Shown here: positions 10,684 to 21,714 of the stretch, in pieces | Layout: each line of letters begins with the position of its first letter | Numbering within the stretch: position 1 is the stretch's first letter | NCBI GenBank assembly: GCA_018296165.2 | Contig: JACKQL020000090.1 | Location: 124,001-188,000, forward strand | Direction: 5' to 3' | Source: Termitomyces sp. T153 | Taxonomy: Eukaryota; Basidiomycota; Agaricomycetes; Agaricales; Lyophyllaceae | DNA length: 64,000 nucleotides | Program-made: the position numbers and the translations under genes | Notes under the pieces: generated by a model | Seen by the model: only the letters and a program-made list of their open reading frames with translations | Database searches by the model: none | Told to the model about the DNA's origin: nothing

Positions 10684-11435
10684 CGCGATTTTGTGGAAGT
10701 TGGAGAGGTGAGAGGTGAAAGAAATCTGAGAAAATCGAGAGGTCAGATGAGATTTGGCTGGGTTTGTCTGGGGAATCCCGGATTCCAAAACGGTCCCGAA
10801 CAAGTTTAACTTTTCGTCAACACCTGTCTTCAAGACTCCTAGCCTCCGCCTTTCAAGTTCATTTACCCTTATCATTCCGCTTGCGCTCAAGTTGAGGACA
10901 ATCACAGATATTCGCATGCCTGGTCTTGAGCGTATGAGTTAATTAAATGGCAATACCTTTGTTCTTATATGCGTCAAATTCATCATGCTCCATCCAATCT
11001 TTCTACATAATGTGCTCATTTCTTTACATCGTGATGTGTTCTCGGATACGCGGAAGGTCTGGAGCTGTGACGCGCTTGCGGACGACTCATCGGAACCAGC
11101 AAATGAAACTCAGACTACGCAGAGGCCAGCCAAAAATAGCATGAACCATGTCCTGCATGGTGTACTTGTAAGCACATCTCGGGGAGTGGTCGCCGAGTTC
11201 GCGAGCAGGCATTTCTCCTATCGTTATTCAATCGCTCCTGTGTAGTGATATTCCGGTTTGAAGGAGAAATGAAGACACTCGCAGCAGCGGCACGGGAAAA
11301 ACGCCGTAAAGTCGGCATCTCGGCATCTCGGTGCGGCTAACATACTTGATCTTGATCGTCGCGTCCCCATTCTTTAAAAAATCCACACAGACGTCAGGTG
11401 GGTATACGTCGCGTTCCTTCCCAAGTTCCTGACTC
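10684..11435. other. Intergenic, with an antisense frame next to the MFS start
   Basis: Upstream region of both Ran (minus) and the MFS transporter (plus). A minus-strand frame of 86 codons (11488-11228) reads protein-like around VCVDFLKNGDATIKIKY and overlaps the first 53 bases of the MFS gene. An 8-bp tandem duplication (CGGCATCT twice, about 11313-11328) lies within it. I see no family and no workable introns, so I do not call a gene. Confidence 0.4.
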
Positions 11436-14398
11436 ATGTCTTCAACGACGTCCCCCAGCATTCCCGACCATGCCAAACCAGAGGACAAACAGGAGCCAGG
11501 CGCCTCCTGGAAGACTCACGAGGAACACACAATCCCTAAAAATCGTTTGATCTTCGTATGCTCTACCCATGAACTCATCTGAGAGGATATTGAACGATTG
11601 CATTGCAGGTGTTCCCCGGCTTAATGTTAACCGTGTTTTTAGCCGCCTTAGACCAAGTCCGTCTCTTCTCATATCTTTCCAGCTTAACATGATTGAGCTG
11701 AGTTATCTTCCCACAGACAATCGTTGCAACGGCGCTTCCGACGATTGTGAGTCAACTTGGTGGGGGAAATAATTACAGTTGGGTTGGAAGGTGCGGATTC
11801 TGTCTGAGATGCTTCGGCACATGTTTGTTCACGTCTCTTCCTTGCAGTGCCTATCTTCTTGCTGCGGCTGGGTCAGCCTTTTTTCATCTTCAAGTTCTAG
11901 ATAGTGCTGACACACATATAGTTTATCCCCGCTCTATGGAAAACTGTCGGATCTAATAGGACGAAAGCCTATCTTGTATGCGGCTATTCTTATATTTTTG
12001 GTATTGCAACCATCAACCTTGAAGAGATGCATACTGACGTTCCCTGCTAGCTGGGGTCCGCTCTATGTGGAGCAGCGAAATCTATGGTAGGGTGACTCTT
12101 CGTTTCCACGCGCATTGGTCTGATCACATCGATTAGACATGGCTTATAGTTGCTAGAGCTGTGCAGGGTATAGGAGGTGGCGGTATTTTGCAATTGGTGA
12201 GTAAACTCAGCATTGATGATGACGTATTCAACTGCTGTCATCAGGTTAATATCACGATCAGCGATATCGTACCTCTACAGGAGTACTTATGTTAATTTGT
12301 TGGTACTTATACATATCTGACCTGAATTTCCCAGACGTGGGAAGTATGGCGGTTTTATTGGGGCAACTTGGGGTATTGCTAGGTGACAAATCTACTCTTT
12401 GCCGTTGATCTTTTCTCATGGTTTGTATAGTGTAATTGGACCGCTCCTTGGCGGTGTGAGTATGCTGAGATAACATTACGCGAGTTCTTGACTGAAATTA
12501 TCAATTCAGGCGTTCACAGATCATATTTCATGGAGATGGTTTGTGACTTGTAGTTTGATAGGATGTAAACTGATGTTTTTGATCCCAGGTGTTTCTTTAT
12601 CAATTTGTACGATCCTGTTTGAGTCGAAAAAACTTTGGTCATTCATCATTTTGGAAATAGGCCTACCGGCGGACTTGCTGCTGCTATTTTATTTTTCTTC
12701 TTGAACTTGAATCCTCGTCAGGGGATGAGCTTGAAGCAACATATGGAACAATTTGATTTCTTGGGACTCGGATTAATTGTTGGAGGAGTTGTTTGCCTTC
12801 TTCTTGGATTCAATTTTAGTGAGACTAGCTGTAAGTTGGATCTATTCGGCTGCGATCAAGTCCATGACGTTTCACATTATACAGGGGGTGCGGCAAAAAC
12901 CATCGCTCTGCTGGTTATTGGCGTCGTACTTTTACTTGCTGGCGGAGTAAATGAAATGTTCACCCACAGGTCTCCAATCGTCCCGCCTCGCTTGTTCCAG
13001 GTGTGTGCAGGGAGCTTTGCTTATCTCCAAAAGTTTTGGATGTTGACGGTTATGTAGACGAGGACAACTGGTATCATCTTGATCACTACCTTCTTCCATG
13101 CGGTTGCCTTTTTCTCCGGTAAGAAAAATATAGGTGATTCTCAAACAAGTTTTGACTATCCATATCACTAGGAGCATACTATCTTCCGGTCTACTACCAA
13201 GTACTTGGGGCCTCGGCGACTAGAGCGGGAATAGAGTAAGAATGCACTAGGTCTGAAGGTCAAGTTTTAGTACTCATCGTACATCTCTAGGATGTTGTCG
13301 TACTCTCTTGGAAGTTCATTTACCTCGGCCCTTTCAGGAGTTATAGTCTCTCGTACTGGACAATACCGCCCAATAATGTGGATCGCATTTGCTGTCTTCA
13401 CGGTTGGCTTGGGTCTCATGACTATGCTCGACGCTTCATCGTCACAGTATGTTTATGGTCAACGTGTAGGTTTAGTTACTAAAGCCATCTATCAAGGGTG
13501 GTCAAGGAAATTTTTCCTTTGATTGCAGCACTAGGTCTCGGAAACCTATTCCAGGTATGTGCGCCGAGTTGACATGCCGTCTGCATACGTTCTTAGTCTT
13601 TCCTTTAGACGCCTTTGATTGGATTACAGGCAGCTATGCCCATTAAAGATATGGCTACGAGTACCGCTACATTCGGATTCATCAGGTATTTGGGTGGTTA
13701 TATTCAGTAACATTCACCGAGTGCTTCTCTTTGGGATAGGACCCTTGGCGGTACTGTTGGAATCTCAATAGGACAAGCAATCTTCTCCAGTGTATGGCGT
13801 ATTTAAGTTCCATATCAGCGTCTACTGACGTTGATCGTTAGACTGTCAGCAAGAAGGTCGCCAGAATTCCTAACGTTACAATTGACACGTCGCCAGGAGG
13901 GCTAAGTCAAAGCATTCGTACACTGAAAAATATACCAGTTAGCGATTATACATATCACAAGTCTGATTGGTAACTGATTCCCTCTGTAGGACCCTATAAC
14001 TCGATTCAAAGTCATCAATGCCTATGCACGTTCAATCAGTACCATCTGGTTGGTAATGACGCCGATTGTTGGCGCTGGTTTCGTGATGGGTTTGTCGCCG
14101 GTTGCTCAACCAATTGTCCGAGTACACTTACCCCACATCCCTAGTCTTATTTGTTCGCAAATACTCGTTGAAACGTACCGTGATCCGCCAGGGTGACCCG
14201 AAAAAGGCCCAGCCGAACGCGGATCTTGAGAAAGGTGCCTGTGTTCAAGGGGACGCCACGGCGGTCAACCCCGGAACTGCCGAGGATGACAATTCAGTGG
14301 AAGAGAAACGCTCAATTGAGAAAATTGAAGAAGGACGTACCGACAATGAAAGCCAACGGCCCACAACAAGCTCTTCAGAAAAAGCCCTCGACCCCTAG
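11436..14398 (+). CDS. MFS drug:H+ antiporter, DHA2 (14-TM) family
   Basis: Plasma-membrane or vacuolar multidrug/proton antiporter of the major facilitator superfamily. I joined 23 exons: 11436-11555, 11609-11656, 11717-11790, 11848-11871, 11922-12000, 12051-12086, 12137-12196, 12245-12282, 12335-12382, 12431-12455, 12510-12538, 12589-12606, 12661-12830, 12885-13000, 13058-13118, 13172-13235, 13291-13446, 13497-13554, 13609-13685, 13740-13791, 13842-13937, 13990-14089 and 14145-14398. They sum to exactly 600 codons plus stop. DHA2 signatures: LAALDQTIVATALPTI, YGKLSDLIGRKP (motif A), WLIVARAVQGIGGGGILQL, and WGIASVIGPLLGG (motif C). The tail after the last membrane segment is acidic and disordered. 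Substrate cannot be read from sequence. One exon is 18 nt and another 24 nt. Confidence 0.93.
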
Positions 14399-15131
14399 TT
14401 CCGCCTTGATCTCGACTTTGAATACCCAAACGAACAAGACAATACCAAGGTCTTACTAGACTGAGTAAAGAATTGAAACGATATCATGATGGAGAAAAAG
14501 CATTTGGAGGACACATCTGTTTGATGAGTCTACACTAAGAATAGAGTATTAACGCAATTATGATCAGGGTCACCAGACAGCAAAGGCTATAGAAATATGT
14601 ACCAGACCTGCGGAAATAAGACATTATGGAGCAAGAAGTTGGGTCATGAGGGCACAAAGGACGCAATTGTCTATAGCGATCAGAACTAGCAAGGGTTCGC
14701 CAGGAGACTGGCGCTGATTGTAATTCAATCACATTTGACACAAGCCCTTTTTGGAGATCTTGACAGGAGGTACTTAGGGTAGAGCGCTCAATGCTACTAT
14801 GAGAGGCCATTGCAGAAAAAGATCAACGCCAAGACGCTCTGGAAGATGTAGCGTGCGGTTATCACAGAGAACATGATTTTTAACGGGCCGAGAAGCGCCT
14901 CTAGAATGAGGTGAAAAGAATCGGCCGTGTCGAAGGCCACAGCCCCCGCTGCGTTGAGGCCACCGTAGAGACCGCACAAAGAGTAGAAGAAAGCTGTACC
15001 AGAGTCGTCGAACAAGCTATTGACAATTGGCGACAGAAAGGCAGGCAAGATCCACGTGGGCTGATTCTGAACCTTCTCAAACCCGAATTCGCTCTTATTC
15101 CTCCCACAATCGCCTCTTCTTCCATTCCTCC
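14399..15131 (-). other. Possible minus-strand membrane-protein remnant upstream of GID4
   Basis: Between the MFS stop and GID4 a minus-strand frame (15192-14797) reads as hydrophobic helices in its last 90 codons: PTWILPAFLSPIVNSLF, GTAFFYSLCGLYGGLN and IMFSVITARYIFQSVLALIF. Its upstream part overlaps the GID4 start and looks like shadow sequence (Gly/Arg-rich). No partner exon or start codon fits. It may be a gene fragment or chance. No family recognised. Confidence 0.3.
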
Positions 15132-16509
15132 ATGCCCTCCCACAATCCCGTTGATCCCATTCCACCAGTCCTCGACCGCCCTGCCCAGCCAAAAGTCTGT
15201 CCGTCCTGCCAGTCTAGCCTCGTCGACGCCCAGACCAACCATGATGGCCCCGTCTGCCCGACTTGCAAGGAGCCCGTCCCCCGCTCCCATCGTTCAGACT
15301 TCCCTTGGAGATATTCCCAAAACACGAGACAGATACCCAAACTTCCACTGTTCGACGACGAAATGATTGTAGACGTCCCAGCAACGTCCGCACGGCCATG
15401 CTACATGCCTCTTTGTACGAATATTCCACATGCTAATGCGAAAAAACCCACGACTTTATGTCATGTCGTCGACAATGTCCCTCAGTCCTATGGTCAACTT
15501 CAGACCACGACAGTTGACATCGCTCGTCGCCAGGCACCAGGTGCCCCGCACCCAAGTCCGCTTATAGATATCACTCGTATTCGTGTCAGGTCGAATGGCA
15601 GTGATTGTCTCTATCCTGGGGCCACCTTCCGCGGGATCCAAAAGAGCGGCCGCAACAACTATGATGTAGATGTTTCTATCGTGGTATGCATCTTTTTTTG
15701 TTGTCTGGGCATCTTCAAGTATCTGATCATAGATAGGATGTCAACTTTGCCTCATCGTACCTATGTGGATATCTACGAATACGCGGGTTAACAGACGATC
15801 ATCCGGACCTCACCACTTACTTTGATGCTGAAATCATCGGTACACGCTATGGTTTCCTGACCCGAAACTGGGGGGCAACCGAGCAAGAAGATCTCACACA
15901 TTGGTCCCGTTTTCCCGCTTTTCATGACATCAAAGACGAGCTCAAGAAACCGCACATGAAGCTCGCAGACCGAGACCGTAGTATAGTGTTCATGAGATGG
16001 AAAGAGAGGTTTCTGGTTCCGAACCATCGAGTGTCAGAAATTAATGGTGCCAGCTTTGCTGGTAAGCAGATGACATCTATCAGCATCAGTACAGCATCTT
16101 CATAGCCATTCTCATAGGGTTCTATTATATCTGTGTCGAGTTCAACCCCCCTCCTCCTCCACGAAGATCGAGTCATACAAGGTCAACGATACAGCCGTTA
16201 CCAGCCTCCACAGAGAATGTCGAAATGACGCCTTCCGACCCAACGTCCAAGTCCGAGGTTCCTCGACAACCGCGCCGAGACTCTGTAGAGTCCACTGCTC
16301 GACGTGCAGCTGAACGTGTTCCATCTTTGGCTTCCCGAAGTCCACCAGCTGCAAAGATGACTGGGTTCTATTACCACAGGAATTCAGAGCCGTGAGTCTC
16401 CCATATGGTCGTACCTCACACCCTGACACCAATATCATGAGGCAGTTACCAACAGTTAACTCTTTTCCATGATGCTGAGCGTGTAGGCTCAAGCTTTGAG
16501 TTGCGCTAA
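15132..16509 (+). CDS. GID4: GID/CTLH E3 ligase substrate receptor Gid4 (Vid24)
   Basis: Receptor of the GID ubiquitin ligase that binds Pro/N-degrons, in yeast targeting gluconeogenic enzymes. Four exons (15132-15683, 15737-16061, 16118-16391, 16446-16509) give 404 residues. The Vid24 beta-barrel is clear: CLYPGATFRGIQKSGRNNYD, SSYLCGYLRIRGLTDDHPDL, AEIIGTRYGFLTRNW, IVFMRWKERFLVPNH, INGASFAGFYYICVEF. The C-terminus has FYYHRNSEP and, after the last intron, YQQLTLFHD. An N-terminal extension of about 150 residues has a CPSC...CPTC cysteine pair that could bind zinc; yeast Gid4 lacks an evident equivalent. A loop of about 60 Ser/Arg/Pro-rich residues interrupts the barrel after FNPPPPP. The start at 15132 is tentative because the frame stays open further upstream. 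Confidence 0.93.
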
Positions 16510-17143
16510 TACTGTATGTATCTAATAATCTCTTGACTCGATCCCTAGCCTCAGGCCGAACGTCCATGTATGACCCCAAGTCCTTGCGTTCTGCCCTTGG
16601 CTTGTAATGGGGCTGCTTCGTAGGCTTCCCGTTGTACCTGTTGATATCCTATCCCCTCTCTCCTTGTGACTTGAAATATACTGTTACACACATTCTCGAA
16701 GTGGTACATAGATATACGTATTTGTTTGACGTCCCTTTGATGTTTCGACCGTGATGTATATCCATCAAGTAGGGGCTCATCACTGGCACCCACATCAACA
16801 ATTTAGACTTGTTTGAATGTTTCGTCTAAGAAGAGTACATGCTGCTCAAGTACATGCTGCTCGAGTCGAATTAGGAGAAAGCTTTATTAATGGTCAGCAC
16901 TGCCCCAATTTGACTGCGGACTCGGATCATATGAATGATTAGAAGGCGCTCACTTGACCCATCCCTGCTCATGTGGTCTACACCCGTCTAAACATATGGA
17001 TGTGTGATGTGTGGGTCTTCTTAAATTTCATTCATGTGTTTATCAAAACGCATGACATCGGTTAAAAATGTACGTGGTAGAAATATCCAGTCGAACAATT
17101 GGTTCAAACAGCCACTTATTTTGAAATTTCAGGCGCTTTCCCT
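16510..17143. other. Intergenic, no gene recognised
   Basis: Short frames only. A tandem duplication GTACATGCTGCTC (two copies, about 16836-16863) is the only structure seen. Contains the promoter of the flavin monooxygenase gene. Confidence 0.5.
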
Positions 17144-19466
17144 ATGGCTTTGCGTGACCAAGTTCCTCGTATAGTCATCGTCGGTGCGGGGTGAGTTTTC
17201 AAATAACCTGGAACTAATTGTATTCGATGCTTATTTGCGGTTAAACAATCGCAGCCTTGGGGGAATCTCAGCGGCTATTCAGCTGAAGAGGCAGCTTGGA
17301 TTTCAGAACTTTACGGTGTGTTGAACATTGAACGCTACTCAAGACGAGTTTTCTGATTGGTGCAAGATATACGAGAAAGCGACGGCAGTTGGGGGAACAT
17401 GGAGGGTGTGTGATCTTCGTCTCCTCAGAAGGCGTTCTAACTAACCTGTTTATTTTTCAGGATAATACATACCCAGTCAGAGCATTTCGCATATTATTCT
17501 ATCTCATCTGTATCCTGACTGTATCTTGAATTCAGGGATGCGGTTCTGATGTCCCTGGACATTGGTATAGCCTGTCAACAGACCTCAATCCAAACTGGTC
17601 GAGCCACTACGTCAGTCAGCCAGAGATTCGCGCCTACTGGGAAGAGCTCTACTTCAAGTACGACCTGCCGTCGCAAACGCAACTAGGCCATATGGTTGTT
17701 CAGTCACAATGGGACTCTGAAGCTCATTTGTACCATATCACAGTGAAAGAGGTCGCTACAGGCCAAACGAAACAGATAGAGGCAGAGATTATGATTAATG
17801 CGATCGGGGGATTCATGAACCCAGTGTTCCCCAAGGACATTGAAGGCGTGGAGAAATTCCGTGGATCGGTATGGCATTCTGCGAGGTGGAGACATGACGT
17901 CGACCTGAAGGGAAAACGCGTCGCTGTTATTGGAAACGGATGTTCCGCGTGAGTGGGTTTTCAATAGTCGTGGTCCGATGATGATCGTCATCAATATTAA
18001 CGATCTGTTCTTTTGATGTAAAGTGCACAAATCGTTCCAGAAATATCCGCCGATCCCTTGGTGAATGTAACTAACTTTTGCAGGACGCCACAATGGTACC
18101 TACCTCGTGTAAGTACAGATCATTTCGTGCAGAACGAGGGACAACAACATTTCGTCATTTTTATAGGGGAACTATCGTTATTCGTCATGGATCAAATGGG
18201 TCTTTGCATACGTCCCTTTCGTAATGCGGTGGTATAGGAACTTAATCATGGCCCGAGTTCGTCCTTGCATAATTCTCCACTGCTTACTAGCACCCACTTT
18301 ATCTTTAGTCTGACTCGTCATATTTGATCTTTCGTAAAGATAACCGTTTTCTTGTAGCAGCGGCACGATGGGTATGTCCATGCATCACAATATTGGACCA
18401 AACGTTGCCTGATTGAGACTCAAGTTCCTGAGCTCATACATTAAAAAGACTGCCCCGAAAGATCTGGTACAATCCCTTACTCCTACGTATGGTGAGATGG
18501 TGATTTTTGGCCTCACCTTACGTGCGACTCATGCCATAAACAGCTCCAGGGTGTAAACGGATAATAGTGGATCCAGGTTACCTAGAATCTCTGCATAAAC
18601 CTAATGTTTCGATTTCCTGGGATGCTATCAAAGGTATCGTAGAAGAAGGAATCGAACTGAAGTCGGGCAAAGTTGTACCCTTCGACGTGATAGTCTTCAG
18701 CACTGGATACTCTCTGGTAAGATTTCGCGTGCCAAATTGACGATTTGCCGACATTTGGTACAGGAATCAGCCGATTTAGATGTCCGCGGAAGCAAGAAAT
18801 ATACTATCCGCGAATACTTCGCATCACAGGGAGGTCCAACGGCATACCTTGGTACCTGCCTACCAGGATTCCCAAATTTCTTCATGCTCCTCGGTAGGGG
18901 AATTCAGCAGCCATGGTATGCGAGGCGAGGCTGATGATCTCCCAGGACCTAATGTTGCGACTGGACACGCTTCGATCATCTTTAGTCAGGAAGCACAGGT
19001 ACGCATGACCGATTCGGGAGCTTGAGCAACAGGACGAACTAACTGTCCGAAGATTGGATTAGCAATTCAGCTGATCAAGCCTATCCTGGCAGGGAAAGCC
19101 AAATCGTTCGAGGTTAGGGAAGAAGCTACAGACAAGTACAACAAATGGCTACAGAACAGACTTGTGCGATCTGTCTGGACTGACTGTAATTCATACTATC
19201 AAGCTGGAGGCCAGAAACAGACAAAGATCATTGCCACGTTCCCTGGCCCGGTTGGACTGTTCTGGTGGTTGACCTTGCGACCGCGATGGAACGAATTTAT
19301 TGGTGTGGGTGCAGAAGCCTGGGAGACGGAGCAGCGACGGGCAGTGGTGAGGAGACGGATACTTTTTGTAGGATTGGTAGCAGTGGCAGCTGGACTGGGA
19401 GTGTGGCTGCAAGGGAAGCCGCTAGTAAACTTGGTTAAGCGAATCCTGTCGTTGGTAGTTGTTTGA
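17144..19466 (+). CDS. FAD/NAD(P)-binding flavin monooxygenase (Baeyer-Villiger-like)
   Basis: Flavoprotein of the CzcO / Baeyer-Villiger monooxygenase group, which uses NADPH and O2 to oxygenate ketones or similar substrates; the substrate is not predictable here. Multi-exon model beginning 17144-17190, 17255-17315 and 17367-17405. The N-terminal Rossmann motif is IVIVGAGLGGISAA, followed by [18 protein letters not shown]. The fingerprint [11 protein letters not shown] (FxGxxxHxxxW) is present and sits just before the second Rossmann motif [13 protein letters not shown] conserved GPN segment ([10 protein letters not shown]) follows the intron near 18952. The C-terminus adds a hydrophobic segment ([16 protein letters not shown]), suggesting a membrane anchor that bacterial relatives lack. 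No clustered biosynthetic backbone enzyme is nearby, though the MFS transporter is 3 kb upstream. Confidence 0.9.
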
Positions 19467-19548
19467 ATGCTGCGAAGTTGGCTTCGTTAGCGGAGTTAAC
19501 CGAAGGTGCTCGTTTCGTCGCTGCAGCCAACTAAGAGGCTACGCTGCT

Positions 19549-19601
19549 GGCCATTTCTTTCTTTTCTCTTCCTTCCATACCCCTCTCTCCTTTTTCCCTC
19601 C
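19549..19601 (+). promoter_or_regulatory. Pyrimidine-rich tract at CK1 start
   Basis: About 50 nt of almost pure C/T run directly into the casein kinase start codon at 19602. CT-rich tracts near transcription starts are typical of highly expressed fungal genes. Confidence 0.6.
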
Positions 19602-21486
19602 ATGTCCTCTCATCCTCATTCCTCAACCACAGCGAATCTCGTTGGTGCTCATTATCGCGTGGGTAAGAAAATCGGCGAGGGCTCTTTCGGTGTCATCTTC
19701 GAAGGTACACTCACTATGTCTTGTCATTCTCCCCATGCTGAGCGTCACCAGGGACAAATCTCCTCAACTCGCAGACTGTCGCGATCAAATTTGTCCGTAT
19801 CTTCTCGTTCACCTTTCGGTGAAGCATCGCTCAATCTGTCTGTAGGAACCCAGGAAGGCGGAAGCCCCTCAGCTGCGAGATGAATGTCGTTCCTATCGCA
19901 TCCTAGCTGGTTGCAGTCAGTATGACCCTTCATCCTGTAGCTACCTCTTGTTCACCTCGTTGTAGCCGGGATCCCGCAGATATATCATTTCGGTCAAGAA
20001 GGGCTTCACAATATACTTGTAATTGACCTGCTTGGTCCTAGTTTGGAAGATCTTTTCGACATGTGTAGCCGCAAGTTCTCAATAAAGACGGTGTGCATGG
20101 CGGCACGACAGATGGTTGGCTTGAGTTACTTTCAAGCTTTCCACACCTGACACGCCACTCAGATTTCTCGAGTACAAACCATTCACGAAAAGAATCTTAT
20201 TTACCGTGATATCAAGCCCGATAACTTCCTCATAGGTCGTCCAGGGACCAAGGGAGCTAATGGTCAGTCTTATATCTTTGATATGTCCTTTCCCACCTCA
20301 GTGATCTTCTACTTAGTCATTCATGTTGTGGATTTTGGCATGGCGAAACAGTATCGTGATCCGAAGACCAAGCAGCATATTCCTTATAGAGAGCGCAAGA
20401 GTCTCAGTGGCACAGCACGATACATGAGTATTAACACTCATTTGGGTAGAGGTACGATTATTTTTAGTCGTTTTCGGGCGAAATAACTAATTTACTATTC
20501 ATCAGAACAATCCCGAAGAGACGATCTGGAAGCCCTTGGTCACGTTTTCATGTACTTCCTGCGAGGAAGCCTCCCATGGCAGGGCCTCAAAGCCGCGACT
20601 AATAAACAGAAGTATGAGAAGATTGGGGAGAAAAAGCAGACGACCCCGATCAAAGAACTATGTGAAGGTTTTCCCGGTATGAAAAGTACCATAGGGGTGA
20701 TGGTTGTCCTGATGACCCGTTATTTCCAGAGGAATTCGGGATTTACTTGAATTACGTGCGGAAGCTCGGATTCGAAGAAACCCCTGACTATGATTTCCTG
20801 CGGGAACTTTTTGCGAAGGTTCTGAAGAGCAGCGGTGAGATCGAGGACGGGGTGTTTGACTGGAATCTATTGAATGGTGAACCTCGTCCCGATTCGTCCA
20901 TGGAATGCTAGACTCACAAGTCAAACAGGTGGAAAAGGCTGGGAAGCTCCTGCAGTGCGTAGTTTATTCCAAATTACATGTACATTGCTCCTGATAGGTA
21001 ACCCAGAATGGATCGAGCCCCTTGATTCCACAGATGCAACCTGGACTTCAAGACCGTCGCAGGGATCGCGAACCCGATCGTCGGCGATCCCAGGCAGGTA
21101 ATGTTATTCCCCCATCACCTGCATTGGTTCGTCATGGTTCAAAGCGCCGAGCCAACCCCCTCGCTCCTGGCGGCATCTCTTCACCTGGTCAATATACACC
21201 TCACACCACTGCACAAGTGAATGTACCACTTGGAACGGGACATCCATATGCTAACCCAAGCACTGGCGGGTATGACTACGATGATGGATTTGGAACTCAA
21301 CAGGCCTATGGACGGGCGTCACCTATGGTATCCAGTATCGGCGTCGCACCTCCTGCTCTAAGTAGCGTGAGGGCTCGAGCTGGGGAGGCCGGTATTTCTC
21401 ATGGAGACGGATATAACGGCCAGCAGCAAATTGACGACATTCAACCAAAATCAAGTTTCTTCAGAATTTTGACATGTCGGTGTTAA
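19602..21486 (+). CDS. Casein kinase I, lipid-anchored type
   Basis: Ser/Thr protein kinase of the CK1 family. The N-terminus [18 protein letters not shown] forms the Gly-rich loop and is followed by TVAIKFEPR with the catalytic Lys. Further motifs: [10 protein letters not shown] (catalytic loop), VDFGMAK (DFG), and the CK1-specific [17 protein letters not shown]. Nine or so exons alternate with short introns and all phases fit, including GPSLEDLFD and [20 protein letters not shown]. After the kinase domain comes about 200 residues rich in Pro/Gly/Ser. The protein ends [10 protein letters not shown] Cys-containing C-terminus is typical of plasma-membrane and vacuolar CK1 (Yck-like) that are palmitoylated, so I infer membrane attachment. 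The family call is secure; the subclass is inferred. Confidence 0.95.
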
Positions 21487-21714
21487 CGATCTTTCCTTTT
21501 TTTGCATACATACACCTATAATCTCTTCGCATTGCTCCCCTGACTGACACGCATTCTTACCATGGTTCAGCCGTGGCATATGTCACCACATCTTTCCTCG
21601 CCTTATATTTGATACCCTTACTTGTCTTTTGCGTAATATTCGTTTCTTTAGGGTTGATGTCCGCATTCGCACTTGAAATATACCTCGGATGATGGAATCA
21701 AATACATAAAACAA
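21487..21714. other. Intergenic between convergent CK1 and JmjC genes
   Basis: About 230 bp of T-rich sequence between two 3' ends; no coding signal. Confidence 0.6.

Noticed and set aside
10570..10917. 115-codon minus-strand frame over the Ran start
   Set aside because: It is the 5' flank plus first exon of Ran read through the first intron; Ran starts at 10683.
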